64,000 bases of DNA, taken from NCBI RefSeq assembly GCF_008728515.1, contig NC_044977.1, positions 192,747,987 to 192,811,986 of the forward strand, read 5' to 3'. Origin of the DNA: Papio anubis. Its lineage: Eukaryota > Chordata > Mammalia > Primates > Cercopithecidae. Below are positions 55,373 through 64,000 of the stretch, piece after piece; the stretch's first letter is position 1, and every line of letters starts with the position of its first letter. The notes below the pieces were generated by a model. That model made no database searches, was not told the DNA's origin, and saw only the letters and a list, made by a program, of their open reading frames with translations. Both the position numbers and the translations under genes were made by a program.

Positions 55373-55373
55373 G

Positions 55374-55580
55374 CTAGCTTGGGCAACATGTGAAACCCCA
55401 TCTCTACAAAAAATATAAAAATTAGCCGGGCATGGTGGTGTGTACCTGTAGTCCCAGCTACTTAGGAGGCTGCGGTGGGAGGATCATTTGAGCCTGGGAG
55501 GTGGAGGTTTCAGTGAGCTGAGACCATGCCACTGCACTCCAGCCTGGGTGACAGAGCCAGACCCTGTTTCAAAAAATCAC
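55374..55580 (+). mobile_element. Alu, 5' truncated
   Basis: 'cttgggcaacatgtgaaacc' to 'ccctgtttcaaaaaatca'. Confidence 0.92.
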
Positions 55581-55724
55581 ATCAAATGAAATCAATATAT
55601 TCCCACAGTTTAATATCCATAAAGTACAAAAAGGGCATAAAGTAAAATGTCTTCCTCTCAAGACCTGGCTCACAGCCACCTGGTGTCTCTGTAACAGGCC
55701 ACCAATATTACCCACTTCTGTGAA

Positions 55725-55990
55725 TAGCTAAGTAAATTGTTTATATATCCTCCCACCTTTTAGTGGGTGTATTATGCTATATTCAATCTTCCATTGAAAT
55801 GTAGGTCATTTCCTATAAACTGTACTGCAATGAATAACGTCTGTATTTACTGTGAGAGAATTCCCAGAATTAGAATGGCTGGGCCAAAGCTATAAGCATT
55901 TGTCGTTTGTCTTTTGATAGATACGACCTAATTGCCCCTCTTGGAAGTTGCTGATACTCCTTTCAGCAGTGTATTATTTCTTGGTTTAAA
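55725..55990 (-). mobile_element. Old L1 fragment, reverse
   Basis: Blocks 'tgtactgcaatgaataacgt', 'attagaatggctgggccaaa' and 'cctttcagcagtgtatta' match the common reverse L1M pattern. Confidence 0.65.
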
Positions 55991-56094
55991 ATCTACTTGT
56001 TTATCAATAAAGTTTTTTGAAAACAAAACTTGATAAACCTCCTGAGAACCAATTCTCTTCTCCTTGTTTCATTGCCCTGAAGAGAGGAAGGAGA

Positions 56095-56372
56095 TGTATC
56101 TGACCCTCAGCCTCAGTGTATCTGACCCTGAGCCTCAGTGTATCTGATCCTCAGCCTTAGTGTACCTGACCCTGAGCCTCAGTGTACCTGACCCTCAGCC
56201 TCAGTGTATCGGACCCTCCGCCTCAGTGTACCTGACCCTCAGCCTCAGTGTACCTGACCTTCAGCCTCAGTGTATTGGACCCTCAGCCTCAGTGTACCTG
56301 ACCCTCAGCCTCAGTGTACCTGACCCTCAGCCTCAGTGTATCTGATTCTCAGCCTCAGCACAGTGTATCTGA
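56095..56372 (+). repeat. 22-bp minisatellite, 12 copies
   Basis: The unit TGTATCTGACCCTCAGCCTC plus AG recurs every 22 bases from 56,095 to 56,337, with single-base variants (TGTACC, GAGCC, TATCGG, TATTGG), followed by a partial copy. It lies in PCYT1A intron 3. Confidence 0.97.
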
Positions 56373-56690
56373 TGACACTTTGACCTGTCTTTCCCAAATG
56401 ATGTAAATGCTCCTACTGTTATTTTCTGCTGCAGTACAATAGCTCTTCCTTTATTCACATAAAGGGATAAGTTACATGGACTCCTTATATTTATTATTTA
56501 AAGCATGACGAACCATTATGCTGATCTCGTTTTTAATGTTTATTTGGCTTTGGAATTAGCCTTGTTCCCCAGGAAATCATTTCCTGGCTTCTAAGTTGAC
56601 AGCTCTCTTATTAGTTGTGCCTGACAAGTTTGGTACAACCAGGCTACTAGAGGCAGTTAGTGCAGATGATGATGTTAAAAATCTCTTTAT

Positions 56691-56980
56691 AGGCTGAGTA
56701 TGGTGGCTCACACCTGTAATCCCAGCATTTTGGGAGGCCAAGGTGGGATTGCTTGAGTCCAGAAGTTCGAGACCAGCCTGGGCAACATGGTCTCTATAAA
56801 AAATAAAAAATAAAAAAAAATTAGCTGGCATGGTGGTGTGCATCTGTGGTCCCATCTACTTCGGAGGCTGAGATGGGAGGATCACTTGAGCCCAGGAGGT
56901 CAAGGCTGCAGTGAGCTCTGATCGTACCACTGCACTCCAGCCTGGATAACAGAGTGAGACCCTGTCTCAAAAAAAAAATG
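56691..56980 (+). mobile_element. Alu
   Basis: 'aggctgagtatggtggctca' to A9. Confidence 0.95.
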
Positions 56981-57077
56981 AAAAGGTGTTTATAGTCAAG
57001 TTATTTTTCATAACCCAACCTACCCCCAAATTAGGGTGAATACCCAGAGAACATCTAAAGAAAGGAGTATGCAATGG

Positions 57078-57388
57078 GGCAGGGCGCGGTGGCTCACGCC
57101 TGTAATCCCAGCACTTTGGGAGGCCGAGGTGGGTGGATCACGAGGTCAGGAGATCGAGACCATCCTGGCTAATACTGTGAAACCCCATCTCTACTAAAAA
57201 ACAAAACAAAACAAAAAATTAGCCGGTTATGGTGGTGGGTGCCTGTAGTCTCAGCTACTCGGGAGACTGAGGCAGAATGGCATGAACCTGGAAGGCAGAG
57301 TGTGCAGTGAGCCAAGATCGCGCCACTGTACTCCAACCTGGGAGACAGCGAGACTCCACCTCAAAAAAAAAAAAAAAAAAAAAAAAAA
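57078..57388 (+). mobile_element. AluY-like
   Basis: 'ggggcagggcgcggtggctc' to A26. Confidence 0.95.
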
Positions 57389-57467
57389 GGAGTATGCAGT
57401 CATGGAACTGTCACCCAGCGCCATTTCCATTTGCCAAGTACAAGATATCGAATCAATGTATTTTTGT

Positions 57468-58624
<1,157 letters not shown>

Positions 58625-58776
58625 TTTGCAGCGATGAGCTCACACACAACTTCAAAGGCTTCACGGTGATGAATGAGAACGAGCGCTATGACGCAGTCCA
58701 GCACTGCCGTTATGTGGATGAGGTGGTGAGGAATGCGCCCTGGACCCTGACACCTGAGTTCCTGGCCGAACACCGG
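58625..58776 (+). CDS. PCYT1A: PCYT1A exon 5 (residues 112-162)
   Basis: The exon completes Val112 and reads CSDELTHNFKGFTVMNENER onward to APWTLTPEFLAEHR, ending in phase 0 at a GTAAGA donor. It includes Lys122, a catalytic residue that contacts phosphates, and the RYDAVQHCRYVDEVV helix at the dimer-proximal side of the active site. The acceptor (ACTCAG|TTTGC) is preceded by purine-rich rather than pyrimidine-rich sequence, an unusually weak site. Reading-frame continuity with exons 4 and 6 nevertheless leaves no doubt about the boundary. A frame opening at 58,573 in the intron is not an alternative start. Confidence 0.96.
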
Positions 58777-58914
58777 GTAAGAAACTGGACACATATTCCC
58801 CTTCCTTGTTCCAGAATCCCCTCAACTCTCAAGACTGCTGGCACGCAGGCTGGTTTTCCACTAGCTCTGTTTGACTTCTACCTCATATGTAAGTTTCATA
58901 GGAGATGACAGTGA

Positions 58915-59165
58915 TATTACTAGTGATAATAGTCATCCCTGACGTTTATATGGGGTTGGATGGTTTGCAAGCACTTTTACATCCATTCTATTCCATTTTC
59001 TCCCCACAACAATCCTGTGGTGTGGTTATCATTTCCACTTCACATGTGAGTAACAAGTCCTAGAGAAACCAAATAACCTGCTGCAAGTTACACCATTGGC
59101 AGAGCTGGGAATTGAACTTGTCAGTTACGAGACTTTTCCCCCCACACCACAGGCATGTCTACCCT
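58915..59165 (+). mobile_element. MIR SINE in PCYT1A intron 5
   Basis: MIR core: 'ccacaacaatcctgtggtg', a degenerate 'cccattttacagatgagg' segment, 'caagttacaccattggcag' and 'agctgggaattgaacttg'. Confidence 0.8.
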
Positions 59166-59407
59166 TAGAACGTGCCAGTCTCCTGAGAAGATCCATAGCC
59201 CCAGGCGAACTCTGAAGACGGTCACATTACCAGGAAACAAGACGGATTAACATAGACTTTTCTTGGCTTAAGTTTCATTTCAGGGCTTTGGTCTTAGGCT
59301 AGAAATTGGGTGGACTCAGAAACCAGGGATATTTCTCACTGTTTCTCAGTAAGTTATTATCAACCTCTTACCTCCTTTTAATTCTCCCACATTAAAGTAA
59401 CAGATTT

Positions 59408-59540
59408 CAGCCAGGTGCAGTGGCTCATGCCTGTAATCCCAGCACTTTGGGAGACCAAGGTGGGAGGATCGCTTGAGCCCAGGAGTTCGAGACCAGCCTG
59501 GGCAACATAATGAGACCCTGTCTCTACTTTTTAAAAAAAG
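59408..59540 (+). mobile_element. Alu left-monomer copy
   Basis: 'cagccaggtgcagtggctca' to 'ctgtctctactttttaaa'. Confidence 0.92.
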
Positions 59541-59912
59541 CCACAGGTTTCCTGCAAAAGGTGGGTATAAAAGATGAGAAGGATTGATTAGGCCAGGTTA
59601 GAGGTCCCCACGCCTGAGGAAACAGCAAGCACGTTGTCAGTTCTCTACAGGGGCGTGTGGAATGTTGTAGGTAAATTGTTGAGTGAGGCAGAAAGAATAA
59701 AGGCAGCCAAAGGGCTTCTAAAGCAGTACATGGATAGGCCTGAAGAGGGGATATTTACTGTAACTGTTGAGGATTGGGACAGATCTTCTATAATTCTCTG
59801 ACTTTTCTACATCAACACTTAGCAGCCAGTGGCTCCAAAAGTGGTAAGCAAGATTATTCTCAGCATCACAGCCCGCAGGCCCACACAGAAGTATGAGGTT
59901 AGAGGAATTTCT

Positions 59913-60195
59913 GTTTTTTTTTTCTGAGACGGAGTCTCGCTCTCTCGCCCAGGCTGGAATGCCGTGGCGCGATCTCGGCTCACTGCAAGCTCCACCTCCC
60001 GGGTTCACGCCTTTCTCCTGCCTCAGCCTCCCGAGTAGCTGGGACTACAGGCGCCCACCACCTTACCCGGCTAGTTTTTTGTATTTTTTAGTAGAGACGG
60101 GGTTTCACTGTGGTCTTGATCTCCTGACCTTGTGATCCACCCACCTCAGCTTCCCAAAGTGCTGGGATTACAGGCGTGAGCCACCGCACCTGGCT
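59913..60195 (-). mobile_element. Young AluY (Old World monkey type), reverse
   Basis: Perfect 16-base target duplication GGTTAGAGGAATTTCT (59,897 and 60,196). It contains 'cccggctagttttttgtatt'. About 25 bases are deleted near 60,110. Confidence 0.96.
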
Positions 60196-60271
60196 GGTTA
60201 GAGGAATTTCTAACTCTGCTTTTCTCTTTGTTAACAGTATATACTCAACTCTAAGTTTTGCTTGTCCCATT

Positions 60272-60574
60272 CTTTTTTTTTTTTTTTTTTTTGAGACGGA
60301 GTCTCGCTCTGTTGCCCAGGCTGCAGTGCAGTGGCGCGATCTCGACTCACTGCAACCTCCACCTCCCAGTTTCAGGCGATTCTCTTGCTTCAGCCTCCCG
60401 AGTAGCTGGGATTACAGGTGCCACCACCACGCCCGGCTAATTTTTTTGTACTTTTAGTAGAGACGGGGTTTCACCATGTTAACCAGGATGGTCTCAATCT
60501 CCTGACTTCGTGATCCGCCTGCCTCAGCCCCCCAGAGTGCTGGAATTACAGGCGTGAGCGACCGTGCCTGGCCT
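60272..60574 (-). mobile_element. AluY-like, reverse
   Basis: T20, 'gagacggagtctcgctctgt' to 'accgtgcctggcc'. Confidence 0.95.
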
Positions 60575-60857
60575 TCAGCCTCCTGTTCTTTACTTTGCTG
60601 CCTATGGATCCCTGACAAGTTGTTCATGAGTAATTGAGATGCTAGCTGAGGGTCTCTGACATAGTCCCAGTGAACATGCTTCACACTACAGTGGTCTCTG
60701 GAGGTTGGTAGAGTGATCTTAGTAATTATCAGCAAAAGGCTGGTGGCCCATTCAGGAAGGAGTAAGTGAAGTTTAGCATGTCTCTAAACAACGTTATTGA
60801 TCCCCAGTGTCATTCGTCTCTTCTTGCTCTTGCAAAGGATATTCATAGTAGTAAAAT

Positions 60858-61157
60858 GGCTAGGCGCGGTGGCTCACACCTGTAATCCCAGCACTTTGGG
60901 AGGCCGAGTCAGGTAGATCACTTGAGGTCAGGAGTTTGTGACCAGCCTGGCCAACATGGTGAAACCCCGTCTGTACTAAAAATACAAAGATTATCCAGGC
61001 ATGGTGACATGCACCTGTAGTCCCAGCTACTCGGGAGGCTGAGGCAGGAGAATTGCTTGAATCCAGGAGGCAGAGGTTGCAGTGAGCCGAGATCATGCCG
61101 TTGCACTCCAGCCTGGGTGACAGAGTGATACTTGGTCTCAAAAAAAAAAAAAAAAAG
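60858..61157 (+). mobile_element. Alu
   Basis: 'tggctaggcgcggtggctca' to A17; AGTAGTAAAATG flanks at 60,847 and 61,159. Confidence 0.95.
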
Positions 61158-61337
61158 GTAGTAAAATGATAGATCCTGAGGATAAAATGTCTTTTATGGC
61201 TTTGGGTTTGTATTTCTCAGGAGTATAGATGTATCTATTCCAGTCATAGGGCTGGTGGTTGCTATTTTTATATTCCCTCTTTTCTCACGGACTGAGAGAA
61301 ACCAGTTAGGAAAGAAGTAACCTCTTTCTCATACTTT

Positions 61338-61629
61338 TTTTTTTTTTTTTTTGGAGACAGTCTTGCTCTGTCACCCAGGCTGGAGTGCAGTGGTGCGGTC
61401 TCAGCTCACTGTAGCCTCTACCTTCTGGGTTCAAGCAATTCTGCCTCAGCCTCCCAAGTAGCTGGGATTACAGTCGCCGGTCCCCATGCCTGGCTTATTT
61501 TTTTGTATTTTTAGTAGAGACGGGATTTCACTGTGTTAGCCAGGATGGTCTTAAACTCCTGACCTCGTGATCTGCCTGCCTTGGCCTCCCAAAGTGCTGG
61601 GATTACAGGTGTGAGCCACCGCGCCCGGC
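61338..61629 (-). mobile_element. AluY-like, reverse, with target duplication
   Basis: TTTCTCATACTTTT occurs at 61,324 and 61,631; body 'tggagacagtcttgctctgt' to 'accgcgcccggcc'. Confidence 0.95.
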
Positions 61630-61997
61630 CTTTCTCATACTTTTAGAAACCCTTATTTGACCAAATCCTTCCAGACCCAGGACAGGGAGATTTCCTTCTT
61701 TCCTAGGCTCCACCCACTAACTGGTTCACCAGCAAACCCTCTGGCCCTGTTGACCACAGCAAGATGACTGACTGGTGTCCAGAGTGAGGGTAACAGTTCT
61801 AGTAGACTAGGAGAAACAGCGAGAAAAGCAGCTGGCTAACTTTCTATTTATGCTCCATAAATCATTAGGTTGGGTGGTTTGTGAATAGATTGTAGCCTGA
61901 CCTCTGCTTATTGTCCTTTCTCTGGGCCTGAGAACATCGACTGGGTCTTTCTGAATGGCAGTTATCGTGGGTTTTAATGATGTTTCCTTATTTTCAG

Positions 61998-62076
61998 ATT
62001 GATTTTGTAGCCCATGATGATATCCCTTATTCATCTGCTGGAAGTGATGATGTTTATAAGCACATCAAGGAGGCAG
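61998..62076 (+). CDS. PCYT1A: PCYT1A exon 6 (residues 163-188)
   Basis: After a TTATTTTCAG acceptor the phase-0 frame reads IDFVAHDDIPYSSAGSDDVY then KHIKEA, plus one base before a GTGAGT donor. This is the catalytic-domain segment that contributes to choline-phosphate and CTP binding (the HDD turn). The sequence is unchanged from the mammalian protein as I know it. Confidence 0.97.
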
Positions 62077-62548
62077 GTGAGTGACCTGATGTGCTTCCTC
62101 ACTTTAGGGGATCTCAGGGCAGCTGTAGATGTTCAGCTGTGTTGCTACTTTACAGAGGAAAATGTGTACATTAGAAATTCAACATCCTCTTTCAGGCCAC
62201 ATTTTGGATAAAAAGTAAAGATGAGCATAGCATTCATCAATTCTTCATCATCAGTTCATGACATCCATCAATTCTTGGTATAAACATCTACTTTTGATAT
62301 CTCTCAATTTCAGGAAACGCTTCCTCATATTTTTCGTAATATTAGGGCTATGTAACTCTTCTTTGCCTTACCTCTGGACTTTCATTCAGTCTTCCTTCTG
62401 TATATCAGTATCTCTCCGTTTCATTTAGTAATAACAGATACTGCTTTTTGAGGAAAGGAAAGGAACGTTGCCCCCAGTTTCCATTTAGTCTTAATACCTG
62501 AGCTAACCAGAACCTCACAGTGTTTGTCTGTATGTGTTTCTGAGTCAG
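62077..62548 (+). other. PCYT1A: PCYT1A intron 6 (repeat-free)
   Basis: A 472-bp GT-AG intron in phase 1 with no recognised repeat. A short near-repeat (ATTCTTCATCATCA, then ATCAATTCTTGG) lies at 62,235-62,275. Confidence 0.85.
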
Positions 62549-62691
62549 GCATGTTTGCTCCAACACAGAGGACAGAAGGTATCTCCACGTCAGACATCAT
62601 CACCCGAATTGTGCGGGACTATGATGTGTATGCGAGGCGGAACCTGCAGAGGGGCTACACGGCAAAGGAGCTCAATGTCAGCTTCATCAAC
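62549..62691 (+). CDS. PCYT1A: PCYT1A exon 7 (RTEGISTS motif, residues 189-236)
   Basis: The split Gly codon is followed by MFAPTQRTEGISTSDIITRI and continues through VRDYDVYARRNLQRGYTAKE to LNVSFIN, ending in phase 0 at a GTGAGT donor. RTEGISTS (residues 196-203) is the second signature of cytidylyltransferases and binds CTP. The following helix begins the autoinhibitory link to the membrane-binding region. Residue 236 is about where the catalytic domain ends, so the amphipathic helix (about 237-300) and the Ser-rich phosphorylation tail lie past the end of the window. Confidence 0.97.
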
Positions 62692-63162
62692 GTGAGTTCC
62701 AACCGCACCCCAGACTTCCCTGACTCTGTGGGATACGTATTGCCTCTCACTCCATCTTAGCTGAACTGGCTCTGCAGTTAGCTCTAATGATCACTCCCAA
62801 AAGTTCAGTGAATGAATTACCACTATGTTAACTGTTTACAAAAAGAATGAAACAGTTTCTGCTGTTACGGTCTAGTACCAACACATTGGTATAAAGCCAT
62901 ACAGCCAACAAAATAAATAAGAGAGTAATTTAGATAGTACAGTATTTCTGTTAATAAATTGAAAACTGTGTCTCTTAAACTTCCTTTTTCTTTTTTGGTT
63001 GGATGATCTTTTGGAAATCTCCTTAAGCCTATGAACCCTCTCCCCGTGTGGACAGTGACACACGACACACCACTTCCCCGCAGAGACCTGAGTTTTAAAT
63101 TTTGATTGATGAAAGCTTAAGTTTATCTTTAAGCTTGCCTTTTAGAAACTGTATATTTTACT

Positions 63163-63300
63163 GGTCTTGGTGGTTCATGCCTGTAATCCCAGTACTTTGG
63201 GAGGCTGAGGCGGGAGGACTGCTTGAGGCCAGGAGTTTGAGACCAGTCTGGAGGCAGCATAGCGAGACCCCATCTCTAAACAAACAGACAAACAAAAAAA
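63163..63300 (+). mobile_element. Alu left-monomer copy
   Basis: 'ggtcttggtggttcatgcct' to 'catctctaaacaaacaga'. Confidence 0.9.
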
Positions 63301-63440
63301 CTCATATATATATGTATGTAGTGTATATATATGTATGTAGTATAGATATATTCATTCTTTTTGTAAACAGTTATATATATACTGCAGTGTGTATATATAT
63401 ACATACACACACACACACACACTACATATATATATGTAGT
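63300..63440. repeat. TA/CA-rich microsatellite with palindromes
   Basis: TATATA, TGTATG and CACACA runs are mixed. The right end contains the perfect 18-base palindrome CTACATATATATATGTAG, and GTGTATATATATGTATGTAG runs on the left can pair with ACTACATATA on the right. Confidence 0.88.
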
Positions 63441-63446
63441 ATTTCT

Positions 63447-63740
63447 TTCTTTTTGAGACAGGGTCTTGCTCTGTTGCCCAGGCTGGAGTGCAGTGGCATG
63501 ATCTCGGCTCACTGTGGCCTCTCTCTGCTGAGTTCAAGTGATTCTGGCCTTAGCCTCCTGAATAGCAGTGATTACAGGCTTGTGCCACCACACCTGGCTA
63601 ATTTTTGTATTTTTTTTAGCAGAGATGGGGTTTCGCCATGTTTCCCAGGCTGGTCTTGAACTCCTGGCCTCAAGCGATCGGCCCCCCTTGGCCTCCCAAA
63701 GTGCTGGGATTACAGGCATGAGCTACCGTATCTATCTGAC
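63447..63740 (-). mobile_element. Alu, reverse
   Basis: 'tttgagacagggtcttgctc' to 'taccgtatctatctga'. Confidence 0.94.
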
Positions 63741-64000
63741 ACTATACATTTTGTACGTAAATTAGACCTCAATAAAATTAATTTAAAAAGAAGAAAGCTG
63801 CTAACTTTAATGTCTCCTACATAATCAGTTTACCATGCTCCCCCACCTGCTCCCATCTCTGTGAATTGTGCTATAAGAATGGATAAAATGATTACATCTA
63901 AATATGATTTATCTAGGCAGACAAACACTAGCTCTTGTTAATTTATTTACTATAGCTTTATTTTTTCCCATAAAAATCAGGTGTTTAAAAATTCTAAACA

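Larger units (their letters stand above)
58777..61997 (+). other. PCYT1A: PCYT1A intron 5
   Basis: A 3.2-kb intron with a MIR fragment, five Alus and one Alu fragment. Between 59,170 and 59,405, 59,545 and 59,890, 60,580 and 60,855, and 61,645 and 61,990 I see only unique sequence. Confidence 0.85.
62692..64000 (+). other. PCYT1A: PCYT1A intron 7 (5' part, continues past the window)
   Basis: The intron opens with GTGAGT and contains two Alu copies and a TA/CA-rich microsatellite. 62,700-63,160 and 63,745-64,000 are unique AT-rich sequence. The next exon should begin with Glu-Lys-Lys codons (start of the membrane-binding helix) and is not reached. Confidence 0.85.

Noticed and set aside
56095..56372. 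CRISPR-like array
   Set aside because: Units are contiguous with no unique spacers, in a primate intron; it is a minisatellite.
63102..63659. 185-aa open frame on the + strand
   Set aside because: Made of an Alu monomer, a TA/CA microsatellite (HIYMYVVYIY) and a reverse Alu.

Overview
This window is nuclear DNA from a primate. It has roughly ninety Alu copies, older L1, MIR and DNA-transposon fossils, GT-AG introns and a CpG-island promoter. Several of the youngest Alu copies (3,886-4,186; 24,810-25,094; 33,462-33,727; 59,913-60,195) carry sequence marks I associate with the AluY subfamilies of Old World monkeys: 'ggctcaagcctgtaatccc' in the head, an 'aaactagccgg' junction (seen as 'cggctagttttt' in reverse copies) and 'gatccgg' or 'gatccgcc' before 'cactgc'. 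I therefore infer a cercopithecoid (macaque, baboon, guenon or similar) rather than human. This rests on remembered subfamily marks and was not tested by alignment. Gene content matches the region homologous to human chromosome 3q29, shown in the transcriptional direction of PCYT1A.

Layout. (1) 1-17,645: the 3' part of DYNLT2B (also called TCTEX1D2), a dynein-2 light chain, with its last three coding exons at 3,519-3,588, 14,241-14,304 and 17,496-17,543. An RPL39 processed pseudogene sits in the intron between the first two. (2) 17,645-20,650: a short intergenic interval holding a 34-bp minisatellite, Alus and a hAT-type DNA transposon fossil. (3) 20,650-21,850: a CpG island with a G-rich 7-bp repeat. 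This is the likely PCYT1A promoter and non-coding first exon. (4) 21,417-64,000: PCYT1A (CTP:phosphocholine cytidylyltransferase alpha). Coding exons lie at 37,915-38,031, 49,594-49,693, 57,806-57,922, 58,625-58,776, 61,998-62,076 and 62,549-62,691. They join in frame to residues 1-236: the nuclear localisation segment and the whole catalytic domain. The membrane-binding helix and the C-terminal phosphorylation region must lie beyond position 64,000.

The two genes are in tandem on the + strand and functionally unrelated: DYNLT2B acts in retrograde intraflagellar transport, and PCYT1A catalyses the rate-limiting step of phosphatidylcholine synthesis. Nearly every computed ORF outside the exons is Alu, L1 or minisatellite sequence read in a chance frame.

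I found no new gene system. The observations most worth checking are: two non-conserved residues in the otherwise conserved PCYT1A N-terminus (F32, K43); two young Alus with perfect target duplications but indel-riddled bodies, suggesting local sequence error; a G-quadruplex-prone repeat in the promoter; several minisatellites, one of 22 bp x 12 in intron 3; a 12-bp perfect hairpin inserted in an Alu; a trimeric Alu ending in poly-T; and an Alu tail ending 35 nt before PCYT1A exon 4.
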